Source: Pelagicoccus mobilis (GTDB lineage: Bacteria; Verrucomicrobiota; Verrucomicrobiia; Opitutales; Opitutaceae). Taken from it: a DNA stretch of 53,569 nucleotides. The notes below the pieces were generated by a model that ran no database searches, had not been told where the DNA came from, and saw only the letters and a list, made by a program, of their open reading frames with translations. The stretch covers positions 1 through 53,569 of the forward strand of contig NZ_JAENIL010000051.1 of NCBI RefSeq assembly GCF_016595505.1, read 5' to 3'. Of the stretch, positions 17,694 through 28,750 are shown one piece after another (the stretch's first letter is position 1; each line of letters opens with the position of its first letter). Made by a program: the position numbers and the translations under genes.

Positions 17694-20054
17694 ATGCCCA
17701 AGACAGACAGATCTTTTCGAGTTGCGCGTGGTTTGTTACGCACGCCGCTCACGCGTTGTGCGCCCTTTTGGTGCGCAATCCTATTTTTGTATCCAATTTC
17801 TTGGGCAGCTGAACTGACAGACATGACGCTTGAGGAGTTGCTCAAGCAGCGTTCGGAGCTTCACCAAAATTCTGATACAGCATCTGGAGTAAAGGAGGCG
17901 TTGAGGGATAGTCCGGCCTCTATGGTGGTGTTGACGAGGGAGGATTTTAAGCGACGCGGCTATGACAGCTTGGACGATATGCTCTTTGGCTTGCCCGGCT
18001 TCGATGTTATCCGAACCGCGGGCACGGTGGAGACGGTGGCTTATCAGCGGGGGTATCGGACTCCTTGGACGCAACGTACCTTGTTGTTGGTAAATGGTAA
18101 GCCGGACAACAATCTCTGGAATCACACGGCGCAGATATCTCGGCAGTACCCGATCACGGCGATCGAGCGGGTCGAGGTTTTGCACGGTCCGGCGGGCGCG
18201 GTGTATGGGCCGAACGCGTTTTTGGGAGTGATCAACGTGATTACGCGGGACGCTTCGAAATTGGAGTCGGGAGAACACTATTTGGAAGCGAGCGGAGCGT
18301 TGGGGAATTTTGACACCAAGAGTGTGGATGCTGCGTTTGGCGGGCGTTGGGGCGAATTTTCATTGGACGTGGGATTCACTGTTTACGACTCGGATGAGCC
18401 GGGGATCGAGGACTACTCCGAGTGGGGCTATACGAACCCTGATTTGCTAGCCGACCCGGAGCGCTGGGGAGCGGGAATCGGTTTGGGGGTCGATCCGGTG
18501 ACGGGACGTTTGAGCCCAGCGGGTGATCTGGATCTCGATGGAGTGGTGGAGTCCGATGAACTTGTGCAGGGGAATCCGTTGGGCGAGTATTCGGATCGTA
18601 CGGACAACTGGGGCGTTACGGCGGAAGTGAGATTGGGGCGTACTTCTTTGGGACTGTTCGCGTGGGAGACGGATGAGGGATATGGGCCGTACTACTCGTT
18701 TGCGGATGGTCAGCCCAATAGCATCTGGTCGCACTCTTCTCTTCAGATGTATTTGGAAAGAGAGGACGCGTTTTTCGACGAAAAATTGAGCGTCGACTCG
18801 GAACTTGTGTATCGGGAGAGTCGAGCTGGTGGAGAGGATTGGGCGGAGTCTTTTGGGGATTTCGTTAGTATCTCAAGTTGGAACTCCTTCAATAAGGCTT
18901 GGCGTCTAGAGCAACGCTACACTTACCAGAAAAGTGAAGATCTACAGCTGAGTGGTGGTTGGAAATATGAGGAGAAGCGACTGAATCGAGCTTACATACT
19001 TTCGAATTATTGGGATGGGTTGGGAGTGTCCGTGGGTGAATCGAGCGTGCAGGAAGCGGGGGATATTTCGTCCGAGTCACCGCTGCTGTTATCGGAGAAA
19101 TTGGGAGACAGTTTCAATTTGGATTCCAACAATTCGGATACCGAGGATGTGGGGCTCTTTGCTCAGGCGATCTATGATTTCGGCAATTTTCGATTCAATG
19201 GTTCGATCCGCTGGGATGACAATTCTGAATACGGGGATGAATTTAATCCTCGGGGCGCTTTGATCTATCACCTCGACGCGGCGACTTCGGTGAAACTTGT
19301 CTATGGGGAAGCGTTTCAGGAACCGTCTCCTAAGGATCTGTATGGAGCGTACACTGGAAGGATTAGCAACGATTCGCTTTTGCCTGAGAAGGTGCAGACG
19401 ACTGAGATTATCTTTGTACGCCAAGGAGAGCGGTTTCAGCACGATTTCTCGATTTACCAATCGGAGTTTTCGGATGCGATCGCCACTGGCCAGAATGTTG
19501 GAGATCGTGAAGTCAGAGGTTTTGAATACAAGAACTCCTTTCGGCTCCCAAATCCGATACCTGGTTCTTCGAACCTAACGGGTGAGCTGTTTTATACCTA
19601 TACGCGCTCGATGGGGGATCAGCAGTTTGACACGCAGCTTGGGGCGTGGGTGTTGCAGCATGGGAAGCAAGGGGATGTCGCTCCGCACAAGGTCAATTTC
19701 AATTTGAACGTACCGATTCGGGAGCGATGGAACGCGAATCTGTCGGCCCGATGGTTGAGCGAGAGGGACTTGTTTTCAGAGAACCCTTTGCGTGCGGACT
19801 CAAACTCCGCGCGACTTACGAATCGGAAGGCTGAAGCACACGCTGTCGTTGGTTTGAATGTACTGTATCGCCAGGATAAATACAGTGTGTCGTTCAAGGT
19901 AGAGAATCTCTTCGCTGAGGATTATCTCGTGCCAGGAGTTGAAAGCGCGACTTCTGGAGACGATTTTTCGATCGATGCGGATGGATTTCAAAATTCGCTT
20001 ATACCCCAGCTTAACACGCAGCGCTACACGGTGAGGGTGGCTTTGGATCTATAG
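17694..20054 (+). CDS. TonB-dependent outer-membrane receptor
   Basis: 786-residue receptor with a signal peptide (hydrophobic CAPFWCAILFLYPISWAAE), the linker phrase MTLEELLKQ, and a plug domain at about residues 60-185. Plug motifs are ASMVVLTREDFKRRGYDSLDD, the VLHGPAGAVYGPNAFLGVINVITRD core, and a predicted 22-stranded barrel ending RYTVRVALDL. It would bind and import an unknown ligand using TonB energy. No TonB/ExbBD genes are here. The next gene begins 1 nt after the stop, then a kinase 3 nt after that, so receptor, YfiR-like protein and kinase form one transcription unit. The ligand may be a signal as well as a nutrient. Confidence 0.88.
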   Translation: MPKTDRSFRVARGLLRTPLTRCAPFWCAILFLYPISWAAELTDMTLEELLKQRSELHQNSDTASGVKEALRDSPASMVVLTREDFKRRGYDSLDDMLFGLPGFDVIRTAGTVETVAYQRGYRTPWTQRTLLLVNGKPDNNLWNHTAQISRQYPITAIERVEVLHGPAGAVYGPNAFLGVINVITRDASKLESGEHYLEASGALGNFDTKSVDAAFGGRWGEFSLDVGFTVYDSDEPGIEDYSEWGYTNPDLLADPERWGAGIGLGVDPVTGRLSPAGDLDLDGVVESDELVQGNPLGEYSDRTDNWGVTAEVRLGRTSLGLFAWETDEGYGPYYSFADGQPNSIWSHSSLQMYLEREDAFFDEKLSVDSELVYRESRAGGEDWAESFGDFVSISSWNSFNKAWRLEQRYTYQKSEDLQLSGGWKYEEKRLNRAYILSNYWDGLGVSVGESSVQEAGDISSESPLLLSEKLGDSFNLDSNNSDTEDVGLFAQAIYDFGNFRFNGSIRWDDNSEYGDEFNPRGALIYHLDAATSVKLVYGEAFQEPSPKDLYGAYTGRISNDSLLPEKVQTTEIIFVRQGERFQHDFSIYQSEFSDAIATGQNVGDREVRGFEYKNSFRLPNPIPGSSNLTGELFYTYTRSMGDQQFDTQLGAWVLQHGKQGDVAPHKVNFNLNVPIRERWNANLSARWLSERDLFSENPLRADSNSARLTNRKAEAHAVVGLNVLYRQDKYSVSFKVENLFAEDYLVPGVESATSGDDFSIDADGFQNSLIPQLNTQRYTVRVALDL

Positions 20055-20055
20055 T

Positions 20056-20577
20056 ATGAAACGCGGGGTCGCAGCTAGCTTGCTTCTTTGGCTTTTCTGC
20101 TGGGCAGAAGGGGTGGCTCGTCTGAGCGGGAGTGAGGGCAGTTTGCCACCTTCGCTTTCGGCTGCGATTCTGGTGCGGCTCGTGGCGTTGGATTCGAGTC
20201 GGGCTGGTGCTGAGGATATACGTATCCATGTTTTGGGGAATGAAGCTCTTGCGAAGGAGTTGGAAACTCATGTCGGGCATTCGGTAGGGGCACGGGTTTT
20301 GGGTGGCGTGAGCGTTGGGGACAGATTGCCCGAGGGGCGAGTTGATGTGGTGGTCGTATCGAACCGGGCGAATTTGCCGCGGGTTTTAGCCTACTCCGAG
20401 AAAAGGGGAGCGATCAGCGCTTCGACCAATCCGGATTTTGGGCGTTTAGGGGTTTCGCTCGTCATTTACGATGATGAAGGCATGCCAGGAATTTTGTTGA
20501 ATCGATCCGCTTCGAGGCGGGAAGGGCTGCGTTGGGAGCCTGAAATATTGCAAGTCGCCCAATTGACTGGAGAATAG
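20056..20577 (+). CDS. YfiR/HmsC-like (DUF4154) periplasmic protein
   Basis: 173-residue secreted protein with a signal peptide (SLLLWLFCWAEGVARL). Its C-terminal half carries the DUF4154 phrases GAISASTNPDFGRLGVSLVIYDD and GILLNRSASRREGLRWEPEILQVAQL. In Pseudomonas YfiR is a periplasmic repressor of the membrane diguanylate cyclase YfiN. Here the following gene is a membrane hybrid kinase, not a cyclase. The inference is that this protein modulates the periplasmic domain of that kinase, perhaps in response to the TonB receptor encoded 1 nt upstream. The match rests on motif recognition only. Confidence 0.72.
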   Translation: MKRGVAASLLLWLFCWAEGVARLSGSEGSLPPSLSAAILVRLVALDSSRAGAEDIRIHVLGNEALAKELETHVGHSVGARVLGGVSVGDRLPEGRVDVVVVSNRANLPRVLAYSEKRGAISASTNPDFGRLGVSLVIYDDEGMPGILLNRSASRREGLRWEPEILQVAQLTGE

Positions 20578-20580
20578 AAG

Positions 20581-23500
20581 GTGGAACGAAAGCGCGAGAA
20601 CAGTTCACACACAGATGCGGAATCTCACGAGGACGTGGAGAAGAGGCATCAGCTACTGACCGATGGCTCCTCGATTGGAAGGAAGCTAGCGACTACGGCG
20701 ACCATTTTGCTGATCCCTCTCTTTTTGTTGGCCTACATGCAGGTCAATCAGATGGACAAGCGAGTGACGGAGACTTTGCGGAAGATCGAGACGCTAGATT
20801 TGATCGAAGCGATAGACGAAGCGATATTCGAATTTGCCGGGACGGAGCGATTTACGGCTGAAATCGAATTGCCGAAGGCTCGCGAAGCTGCGGCGGTGGG
20901 TGACCGCTTTTTCCGTGAAAACGAAGTTTCGACGTTCGGATTACAGAAGTGGACGGAAGCTTCGAAAGCGCTGCGACATACCTGGGCTCTTCCGTCTTCG
21001 GATGAGTTGGGGCGTCTGGTGGAGTTTCGCGTTTTGCTGGCCAAGCAGGAAGGGGTTCCGACTGTTTACTCGCAGGACCTGTCCTACGTGCAGAGCGCCA
21101 TTGATCGACTCGCTTCATCCATGAATCAAGCGTTGCGTACGATTGAGGAGGAACCTACGACCGAATTATTCGAAGCAGCGAGTATCCAAATCGCCAACAC
21201 GGGAAATTATCTTGCTATCGTTTCTCAATTGCGAGGGTTGCTCTATGACGAGGCTGCACTGGATCGTATCCCCGATCTTCTCTTGGATGCCCACACCCAT
21301 TTCGAGTCGATCGAGCAGAGCTTTAACAAGGAGTTGGCCGATGCCCGTCGCCTTTCGTTCTTGGGAATACTGAACAGGCGAGACGAGTTAGAGGGGGGTG
21401 GGCGCACTTTGGAGGTTGAGCAGTCGCTGTTGCCTTTGAGTGAAGTCCTGCGTGAAGTCTCGCTTACCTTTTCTACGCATTTCAAAGCTGAGGCTTTGGC
21501 TGAGAAGAACTCCTACGTGAGCCAACGCTCGTGGGTTGTGTTTTTGGTTGCTGCGTCTGCGGTTGCGGCGTTGGTGTTGGGCTATTTGTTGAGCAAGAAC
21601 TTGAGGGTGGCCCATGATTCGATCACTAACTACAACCGCACTCTCAAGCAGCAAGTGCGGGCCGGGGTGGCCGAGGCTCAGCAAGCCCGTGAAAAGGCGG
21701 AAGGATTGAATGAGAACCTGCGTTTGCAGACTTCACGCGCTAATGAGATGGCGGAGAAGGCGATCCGTGCTGAGCGCTTGAAGAGTGAGTTTCTGGCAAA
21801 CATGAGTCACGAGATCCGGACGCCAATGAATGGCGTTGTTGGGATGACGCACTTGTTGGCAGATACGAATCTCGATGGAACGCAGCGTGAGTATTTGGAT
21901 ACGTTGGTTAAGAGCTCCGAATCGCTGCTTGTTTTGATTAACGACATTCTTGATTTGTCCAAGATAGAGGCGGGGAAGCTGGCGATTGAAGAGATTCCTT
22001 TTAACCCGGTGGACTTGTTGCAGCAGGTGACGTCGCTGTTCGCAGGTAATGCGCAAGGCAAGGGGTTGGAGTTCCATGTGTCGTATCCGATTGGCTTGCG
22101 TGATTGTCTGGTGTCGGATCCGCACCGCTTGAGGCAGGTGATCTCCAATCTGCTTTCCAATGCTATCAAGTTCACGGAACGCGGTTTGGTTTCTGTTCGC
22201 GTGACTGCTGAGCCCTTGGAGGACGGAAGTCAGAGGTTGTCCGTGGTGGTCGAGGACAGTGGTATCGGAATTGCGCCGGAGGTGGTTCCAACGCTCTTTC
22301 AGTCCTTTTCCCAAGCCGACGCTTCGACGACGCGACGTTTTGGCGGCACTGGTCTTGGGCTCGCCATTTCGGAACGACTGATTCATTTGATGGGTGGCAA
22401 GCTAAACGTTTCTTCCAAGCTCGGCGTAGGGACTCGCTTTTCGTTCGAGTTGGATTTGCCGAGATCGGAATCGCCCCTGGAAGTGCGGCTTGGTCGGGAC
22501 GATCAAGATTTGTCGGGCTTGAAGGTTCGGGTCTACGCTGCTCCGAGCAAGGCTGTGGAAGAGATCGGACGTGTCGTCGAATTTTTCGGAGCTGAGTTCT
22601 CTCAGGTCGCGGCGGAAAAAGTCTTGGATGACTCGGGCGGTGACTCTGTTGCTGATGTCGTTTTCTTCGAAGCGGAGCATATCGATCCTGAAAAATTGGA
22701 TACCCTGCGTTTGCGTTTTCCGAAGAGCCATTTGTCGATGCTGCACACGCATTGCGACAGTCCGGATATCGGGGCAAATTGCGAGTCGCTAGGAATTCAA
22801 TACACCGCTTTACCTGCGTCCCCGGAAGCGATTCTAAATGTGTTCAGATCGGATGTTCCCAAGACTCCTGCCCTGCCAAAGGAGAGCGTGAGCAAGTTCG
22901 ATTTCTCGCATGCGAAGGTTTTGGTGGTCGATGACAACATGACCAATCGGATCGTGACTTCCAAGCTTCTCGGCAAGTTAGGGGTGAATGCGAAAATGCA
23001 GGAAGATGGGATTGCCGCAGTGGAGGCGGCGAAGGCTGATGTTTACGATCTCATCTTCATGGACTGCATGATGCCTGAGATGGATGGTTACGAAGCGACC
23101 CGTTTGATTCGCGAAAGTGCTCCGGGAAATCGGAATCAGCAGACGCCAATCATCGCGCTGACTGCGAACGCTATGGAAGGGGACCGGGATAAGTGCATTC
23201 GTGCTGGGATGAATGATTACATCGCCAAGCCGATTCGTCCCGCGGAGCTCATGCAGATTCTCCAGAAATGGGTCGGAGGGGTTTCGCCCGATGTTACTTT
23301 GAGCATGAACTCCATGGAGGCGATCGAGGACGAAAACGAGAAGCTGTTCGATCTCACGCGCCTCAAGTCGATCATTGGAGATAGCCAGGTGCAGCTCGAG
23401 CCTTTGATAGCGGTTTTTATCGAATCGCTGACCGAAGAGCGCGAGCGCATCAAGGCGGTGGTCTCTCCTGAGATCGACCTCAAGAATCTACGTTTGCATT

Positions 23501-23676
23501 CCCATTCGATTAAGGGAGCTGCTTCGAACTATGGAGCGAGGCAATTGGAGCTGATTGCCAAGCGAATCGAGGAAGCCTGTATCGGAGGAGATGCCACTGC
23601 GGCCGAGGCTCTTCTGGGCCAGTTGGATAACTCGATCCAGGATACGATGGAGGCCGCTTCTAAAGCTGTGGTTTAG
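20581..23676 (+). CDS. Membrane hybrid histidine kinase with REC and Hpt domains
   Basis: 1031-residue phosphorelay kinase starting at GTG, 3 nt after the yfiR-like stop. TM1 (about 39-58) and TM2 (about 316-338) enclose a 260-residue, mainly helical extracytoplasmic sensor region. Next come a coiled coil, a HisKA domain with [11 protein letters not shown] (His410), and HATPase_c with N box NLLSNAIKF and G boxes DSGIGI and [10 protein letters not shown] degenerate segment (about 635-760) precedes REC with [10 protein letters not shown] (Asp828) and an Hpt domain with HSIKGAA (His975). All relay steps are in one protein, so the final partner must be a separate regulator, not seen here. The sensor domain probably receives input from the YfiR-like protein. 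Confidence 0.9.
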   Translation: MERKRENSSHTDAESHEDVEKRHQLLTDGSSIGRKLATTATILLIPLFLLAYMQVNQMDKRVTETLRKIETLDLIEAIDEAIFEFAGTERFTAEIELPKAREAAAVGDRFFRENEVSTFGLQKWTEASKALRHTWALPSSDELGRLVEFRVLLAKQEGVPTVYSQDLSYVQSAIDRLASSMNQALRTIEEEPTTELFEAASIQIANTGNYLAIVSQLRGLLYDEAALDRIPDLLLDAHTHFESIEQSFNKELADARRLSFLGILNRRDELEGGGRTLEVEQSLLPLSEVLREVSLTFSTHFKAEALAEKNSYVSQRSWVVFLVAASAVAALVLGYLLSKNLRVAHDSITNYNRTLKQQVRAGVAEAQQAREKAEGLNENLRLQTSRANEMAEKAIRAERLKSEFLANMSHEIRTPMNGVVGMTHLLADTNLDGTQREYLDTLVKSSESLLVLINDILDLSKIEAGKLAIEEIPFNPVDLLQQVTSLFAGNAQGKGLEFHVSYPIGLRDCLVSDPHRLRQVISNLLSNAIKFTERGLVSVRVTAEPLEDGSQRLSVVVEDSGIGIAPEVVPTLFQSFSQADASTTRRFGGTGLGLAISERLIHLMGGKLNVSSKLGVGTRFSFELDLPRSESPLEVRLGRDDQDLSGLKVRVYAAPSKAVEEIGRVVEFFGAEFSQVAAEKVLDDSGGDSVADVVFFEAEHIDPEKLDTLRLRFPKSHLSMLHTHCDSPDIGANCESLGIQYTALPASPEAILNVFRSDVPKTPALPKESVSKFDFSHAKVLVVDDNMTNRIVTSKLLGKLGVNAKMQEDGIAAVEAAKADVYDLIFMDCMMPEMDGYEATRLIRESAPGNRNQQTPIIALTANAMEGDRDKCIRAGMNDYIAKPIRPAELMQILQKWVGGVSPDVTLSMNSMEAIEDENEKLFDLTRLKSIIGDSQVQLEPLIAVFIESLTEERERIKAVVSPEIDLKNLRLHSHSIKGAASNYGARQLELIAKRIEEACIGGDATAAEALLGQLDNSIQDTMEAASKAVV

Positions 23677-23811
23677 CCACGCGGTCGTTTCGCGCGTTTC
23701 TGCATTTTCCAAGCAGCCGCGTAGTCGCATAAAAGCGGTCGAAGGGGCTTGCTCTCCCTCTGGGGGACGCTTATCGCTAGGCCCTTTTTTTCGAAAACAC
23801 GCGAAAAGCTC

Positions 23812-26547
23812 ATGGCACAGGAAATCAATCAAGGTTACGACCCGAAGGAAGTTGAGCCCAAGTGGTACGCCGCTTGGGAGGAAAACGGCTGCTTCGAAGG
23901 CGAGGTGCAGGAAGGCAAGGAGTCCTACTCCATCATGATCCCTCCGCCCAACGTCACTGGCATCCTCCACATGGGCCACGTGTTGGACAACACCCTGCAG
24001 GACATCTTCATCCGCCGCGCTCGCCTCGAAGGTAAGAGTACCCTCTGGTTTCCCGGCACTGACCACGCGTCCATCGCCACCCAGACCAAGGTAGAGCAAG
24101 CCCTCCGCAATGAAGGCACTTCCCGCCGTGAGATCGGCCGCGAGAAATTCCTCGAGCGCGCCTGGCAGTGGTCCGACGACCATGGGGGCAAGATTCTCAA
24201 CCAGCTTCGTAAGCTCGGTGCGTCCTGCGACTGGCGTCGTACGACTTTCACCATGGACGAGAGCTACGAGCGCAGCGTTCGCGCGGCCTTCGTAAAACTC
24301 TACGAGCGCGGCTACATCTACCGCGGCAAGCGACTGGTTAACTGGTGCCCAAGCTCCCAGACCGCGCTTTCCAACGAGGAAGTCATCATGAAGCCCCAGA
24401 AGGGCAAGTTCTGGAAGATGCGCTACGAGATCGTCGAGGAGCCAGGCCGCTACCTCGAAATCTCCACCACGCGCCCAGAAACCATCATGGGTGACACCGC
24501 GGTTGCAGTTCACCCGGACGACGAGCGTTACAAAGATCTTGTCGGCAAGCATGTTTGGCGTCCCTTCCCACGCGAAGAGATTCCGATCGTTGCGGACCAT
24601 GCGGTTGAAAAGGATTTCGGAACCGGTGCCCTCAAGGTCACGCCGGCCCACGACCAAGTCGACTTCGACATCGGTAAGCGTCACGACCTGCCGCTCATCG
24701 ACGTCATGAATCCCGACGGCACGCTCAGCGAAGCCGCCGGTGAGGAGTTCGCAGGCATGGAGCGTTTCGCCGCTCGTAAGGCCGCTGCCAAGAAGCTCGA
24801 AGAGATCGGTGCCCTCGTCGATGTCGAGGATTACGAAAACAACGTCGGCTTCTCAGAGCGTGCAGACGTACCCATCGAACCGCGCCTCTCCGAGCAATGG
24901 TACCTTAAGTACCCGAAGGTCGAGGAAGCCAAGGCCGCGGTCGAAAAGGGCATCATCAAGTTCCACCCGAAGCGTTGGGAAAAGGTTTACCTGCATTGGC
25001 TCAACAACATCCAAGACTGGTGCATCAGCCGCCAGCTCTGGTGGGGCCAACGTATCCCGGTTTGGTACAAGAAGGGCGGAGACCGCACCGATCCGGCCAA
25101 CTGGCACGTATCCGTCGACGGTCCATCCGATCCTGAAAATTGGGAGCAGGACGACGACGCTCTCGACACTTGGGCCTCTTCCTACCTCTGGCCGTTCGCG
25201 ACCTTCGGTTGGCCGAACACCGACGAGAAGACACTCAAGGAGCTCGCTCACTTCTACCCAACCAGCACGTTGGTTACAGGCTTCGACATCATCTTCTTCT
25301 GGGTGGCCCGCATGATCATGGCTGGCCTCGAACTCTACGGAGAAGACAAGAAGGAGGCGCTCACCGACGACGAGATCGCAGCTCGCATCCCGTTCAAGGA
25401 TATCTTCATCCACGGTCTCATCCGCGACAGCAAGGGCCGCAAGATGTCAAAGACACTTGGCAACTCGCCCGATCCGCTCGACTTGATCGAGAAGTTCGGC
25501 GCAGATGGTCTGCGTTTCGGTATCATCAACATCGCTCCAAGCGGTTCTGACATTCTCTTCTCCGAAGAGCGTATCGAGATCGGACGTAACTTCTGCAACA
25601 AGCTCTGGAACGCTTGCCGCTTCCGCCAGATGAACGGTGCGGTTGATTCCAACGCATCGCTCGATTCCATAATCGACCGCCTCAAGGCGTCGCCGCTCGA
25701 TGGATACAGTAACTGGATCCTCAACCGCATGATCGAAACCATGCGGGAGATCGAAGGCCAGTTTGCCAAGTTCGAGCTGCACCAACTCACGCACTCGCTC
25801 TACAACTTCGTTTGGGGTGACTTCTGTGACTGGTATGTTGAAGCGTCCAAGGCGCTTCTGCAGAAGAAGGACGACCCGCGTCACGATATGGCCCTCGCCG
25901 TATCCGACCTCGTCATACGCCAAGCCCTTCAGCTCCTTAACCCAATCATGCCGCACATCACCGAAGAGCTGTGGCATGCAATGGGATACTGCGAAGAAGG
26001 CGCTTACATCCAAGACACTCAGCTGGCTACAGCAGACGAGCTTTCAGCTAAGCTCGCTGAAGCTGGCATCAAGGTCGACGCAGCCGCTGCGGCGAACGTC
26101 GAGCAAGTTAAGGAACTCATTTCCAAGGCCCGTGCAGTTAAGGCCGAGTACAATGTCGCTTCGAAGCGTGACGTTACGCTCTTCGTAACGGCTGCAGATG
26201 ACGCAAGTGCGACTGTCGTGTCCGAGAACTTGGATACGATCAAGAAGCTCGCGGGTGCGGCGACGATCGAACTCAAGGATAGCGTTGACGGATGCCCTGG
26301 TTCAGTAGGTGCTCTCGGTACGGTTTACCTCGATCTCTCAAGCGCGATCGACGTGGAAGCCGAAAAGGAGCGTCTCAGCAAGGAACTCGAGAAGCTCAAC
26401 AAGCAAGTCGCTGCTGGCGAAGGGAAACTCAAGAACCCGAAGTTCGTCGACAAGGCTCCGGCCAACGTCGTCGAAGGCGCTCGCAAGCAATTGGCTGAAA
26501 CGCAGGCTAAGCGCGACGAAATCGCGAGGTTGCTGGAGAGTCTGTAA
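23812..26547 (+). CDS. valS: Valyl-tRNA synthetase
   Basis: Class I aminoacyl-tRNA synthetase of 911 residues that charges tRNA-Val and edits threonine. It shows PPPNVTGILHMGHVL (HIGH box, about 51-55), the CP1 editing region, GRKMSKTLGNSPDPLD (KMSKS box, near 544), an anticodon-binding domain and a C-terminal coiled coil (about 850-911). The frame is open back to 23749, but MAQEINQGYDPKEVEPKWYAAW is the natural N-terminus, so ATG 23812 is chosen. Codon choice is strikingly C-ending (CTC, ATC, AAC, GGC with AAG) compared with the G/T-ending codons of neighbours, as in highly expressed genes. A clear terminator follows. Confidence 0.96.
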   Translation: MAQEINQGYDPKEVEPKWYAAWEENGCFEGEVQEGKESYSIMIPPPNVTGILHMGHVLDNTLQDIFIRRARLEGKSTLWFPGTDHASIATQTKVEQALRNEGTSRREIGREKFLERAWQWSDDHGGKILNQLRKLGASCDWRRTTFTMDESYERSVRAAFVKLYERGYIYRGKRLVNWCPSSQTALSNEEVIMKPQKGKFWKMRYEIVEEPGRYLEISTTRPETIMGDTAVAVHPDDERYKDLVGKHVWRPFPREEIPIVADHAVEKDFGTGALKVTPAHDQVDFDIGKRHDLPLIDVMNPDGTLSEAAGEEFAGMERFAARKAAAKKLEEIGALVDVEDYENNVGFSERADVPIEPRLSEQWYLKYPKVEEAKAAVEKGIIKFHPKRWEKVYLHWLNNIQDWCISRQLWWGQRIPVWYKKGGDRTDPANWHVSVDGPSDPENWEQDDDALDTWASSYLWPFATFGWPNTDEKTLKELAHFYPTSTLVTGFDIIFFWVARMIMAGLELYGEDKKEALTDDEIAARIPFKDIFIHGLIRDSKGRKMSKTLGNSPDPLDLIEKFGADGLRFGIINIAPSGSDILFSEERIEIGRNFCNKLWNACRFRQMNGAVDSNASLDSIIDRLKASPLDGYSNWILNRMIETMREIEGQFAKFELHQLTHSLYNFVWGDFCDWYVEASKALLQKKDDPRHDMALAVSDLVIRQALQLLNPIMPHITEELWHAMGYCEEGAYIQDTQLATADELSAKLAEAGIKVDAAAAANVEQVKELISKARAVKAEYNVASKRDVTLFVTAADDASATVVSENLDTIKKLAGAATIELKDSVDGCPGSVGALGTVYLDLSSAIDVEAEKERLSKELEKLNKQVAAGEGKLKNPKFVDKAPANVVEGARKQLAETQAKRDEIARLLESL

Positions 26548-26556
26548 GCGTTTTTT

Positions 26557-26575
26557 GCCCACGAAGGGCACGAAG
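26557..26575. repeat. 19-bp dispersed repeat, copy 1
   Basis: GCCCACGAAGGGCACGAAG, found again identically at 32151-32169. It starts 9 nt past the valS stop and before its terminator. GCCC...GGGC can pair as a small hairpin. Confidence 0.65.
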
Positions 26576-26596
26576 ATTCACGAAGATAATTTGAGG

Positions 26597-26621
26597 GCGG
26601 GTCTGATGACCCGCTCTTTTT
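26597..26621 (+). terminator. Rho-independent terminator of valS
   Basis: Stem GCGGGTC / GACCCGC with loop TGAT (26597-26614), followed by TCTTTTTG. Located 50 nt past the valS stop. Confidence 0.88.
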
Positions 26622-26804
26622 GTTGGGGTGAGAGTTTGCTGACTCGGGTGGTGTAACCTGTCCGCTCAATCGTTTTTGCGAGGGGTACTGTTCAAAATGG
26701 AGCTATTTTTGAGAGCTGTTTTGATCAGCAGAGAGTTTGCAGGTCTGATTTCGGTGTTTTTCTTCAGAGTCGTGTAGGGCAGGCGGCTGCTTTACTAGTT
26801 TTTG

Positions 26805-28748
26805 ATGTTTGCTGGTCTCCTAGTTGCTACGCGCGGGGTTACTATGGAATCTTCTTCTCTCGATCACCTTTGGCTGATTGTTTGCGCGGCTCTGGTATTT
26901 ATCATGCAAGGGGGCTTCTTGTGTTTGGAAAGTGGATGCACTCGGACCAAGAACAGCATCAATGTTGCGGTAAAGAATCTGACTGACTTTGCCATCTCTG
27001 TGTTGGGATTTTGGATATGCGGATTTGGCCTGATGTTTGGTCTATCGAATTTCGGCTTGTTCGGTGGCTCCCAATTCTTTTTCGAGCTCGATGGGCGTAG
27101 TGCGGGCGAGGTCGCATTTTTCGTGTTTCAGGTGATGTTCTGTGGCACTTCCGTGACGATCGTATCGGGTGCGGTTTCGGAGCGAATGAGTTTCAAGGCA
27201 TACCTTTGGGTTTCGGCCTTAGTTTCCGTAATCATTTATCCGCTCTTTGGGCACTGGGCTTGGGGGGGCGTTTGGGGAGGAGACTCTGGCTGGCTGAGCG
27301 AGCTAGGCTTCATCGACTTTGCGGGTTCCTCGGTTGTTCATGGGATTGGAGGATGGGTCGCTCTGGCGTGTATCGTGGTCATTGGCCCGCGTATCGGGCG
27401 CTTCGACGAGAGCGGGAAGCCGCAAGCTATTCACGGACAGAGTCTGCCTTTGGCATTGTTGGGTACCTTGTTGCTTTGTTTTGGGTGGATCGGGTTTAAC
27501 GGAGGTAGCACCTTGGCTTGGGGTGGTGAGGTGCCAGGGATCGTTGCGAACACGATATTGGCGGCGAGCTCCGGGTTGCTGACCGCGCTGTGCGTTGGAT
27601 ATTACTTGTTAAAGTATCCAGATTTGAAGTTCGCGATGAATGGTATGCTGGCGGGTTTGGTGGCGATCACGGCTTGCTGCCATATGGTATCATCTGTCGC
27701 TGCAATCGTGATCGGTTCGATTGGAGCTGTGGTCATGGTGTTTTCAGACCGTTTGGTCGAACGATGGGGCCTCGACGACGTAGTGGGATCAGTATCGGTG
27801 CACGCGTTTGCGGGCGCTTGGGGAACTTTGGCTGTGGCTTTGTTTGGGCAGAGCTCCTATTTCGCGGAAGGAGCGAGTCGTATTCAGCAATTGGGGGTGC
27901 AAGGGCTGGGAGTTGTGTGCTGTGTCGTGTTTGGCTTTTTTCCAGCGTACTTCTTTTTGAAGCTGATCTCCAATTGGATTCCCTTGCGAGTCGGGGAGAT
28001 GGAGGAGCTTAAGGGCCTGAATGAATCCGAGCATCGTGTGTCGACGGAGCATTTGGATTTGTTGAGGGAGATGGAGCGTCAGTCGAGACAGCTGGACCTC
28101 TCTCGTCGGGTTAGCGTAGAGCCGTTCACTGAGGTGGGGCAGATTGCCAGAAAGTACAATGAGCTATTGGGCTCGCTGGAACAGACGGTTGCCCGCAATG
28201 AGCTGATTATTCGTGATACGATGGATGGCATTCTCACCTGCTCCAAGGATGGCAGGGTGATGCAGGCGAATCCTGGGGCTTGCTCTATGTTTGGGCGTGA
28301 GGTTGGTGGGCTGTCTGAGGCATCTATTTGGGATCTTATCAAGCGATCGGACGGAGAGCGGCTGGAGTCGTTTGAGCAAATGAGTCGCATCGTGGATTTT
28401 AATGGAGCGGACCTGAATGCGATCCCGTTCTGTGGGATCCGTGGTTCGGACGAGCGTTTCCCAGTGCAGGTTGAAACGTCTGCAGGTACTATCGGTCGAG
28501 TGGATGTATTCAACGTGAAGATACGTGATCGTTCTCAGAGCGAAAAGTACAAGGACATGCTGCGAAAGTCGAAGTCTGAAGCGGAGCGGACTCGTGATCA
28601 ACTCGAGGAGAAGGTGAGCGAAGTGGAGTCTTTTAATAGGATCGCTATCGATCGTGAACTTAAGATGGTGGCTCTGAAAAAGGAGATAAACCGTCTCTCC
28701 TCGGAATTGGACCGTGAACCTCCTTACAAGGCTGGGGCCAACAACTGA
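26805..28748 (+). CDS. Amt ammonium transporter fused to PAS and coiled coil (sensor subunit)
   Basis: 647-residue protein, about 410 residues of Amt/Rh channel followed by cytoplasmic signalling parts. The channel keeps both pore histidines (His179 in SSVVHGIGG and His333 in [10 protein letters not shown], equivalent to His168/His318 of E. coli AmtB) and the phrase FNGGSTLAW. After TM11 come a helical linker ([20 protein letters not shown]), a PAS-like domain (about 460-570; [20 protein letters not shown]) and a terminal coiled coil. There is no kinase domain; the next gene, 2 nt on, encodes one. Amt-kinase fusions are known ammonium sensors (Ks-Amt5 of Kuenenia); this looks like a split version. 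No glnK is adjacent. TTG at 26802 and ATG at 26844 are other possible starts. Confidence 0.85.
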   Translation: MFAGLLVATRGVTMESSSLDHLWLIVCAALVFIMQGGFLCLESGCTRTKNSINVAVKNLTDFAISVLGFWICGFGLMFGLSNFGLFGGSQFFFELDGRSAGEVAFFVFQVMFCGTSVTIVSGAVSERMSFKAYLWVSALVSVIIYPLFGHWAWGGVWGGDSGWLSELGFIDFAGSSVVHGIGGWVALACIVVIGPRIGRFDESGKPQAIHGQSLPLALLGTLLLCFGWIGFNGGSTLAWGGEVPGIVANTILAASSGLLTALCVGYYLLKYPDLKFAMNGMLAGLVAITACCHMVSSVAAIVIGSIGAVVMVFSDRLVERWGLDDVVGSVSVHAFAGAWGTLAVALFGQSSYFAEGASRIQQLGVQGLGVVCCVVFGFFPAYFFLKLISNWIPLRVGEMEELKGLNESEHRVSTEHLDLLREMERQSRQLDLSRRVSVEPFTEVGQIARKYNELLGSLEQTVARNELIIRDTMDGILTCSKDGRVMQANPGACSMFGREVGGLSEASIWDLIKRSDGERLESFEQMSRIVDFNGADLNAIPFCGIRGSDERFPVQVETSAGTIGRVDVFNVKIRDRSQSEKYKDMLRKSKSEAERTRDQLEEKVSEVESFNRIAIDRELKMVALKKEINRLSSELDREPPYKAGANN

Positions 28749-28750
28749 GC

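Noticed and set aside
23749-23811. 21-residue N-terminal extension of valyl-tRNA synthetase
   Set aside because: Not typical of ValRS; MAQEINQGYDP at 23812 is the natural start.
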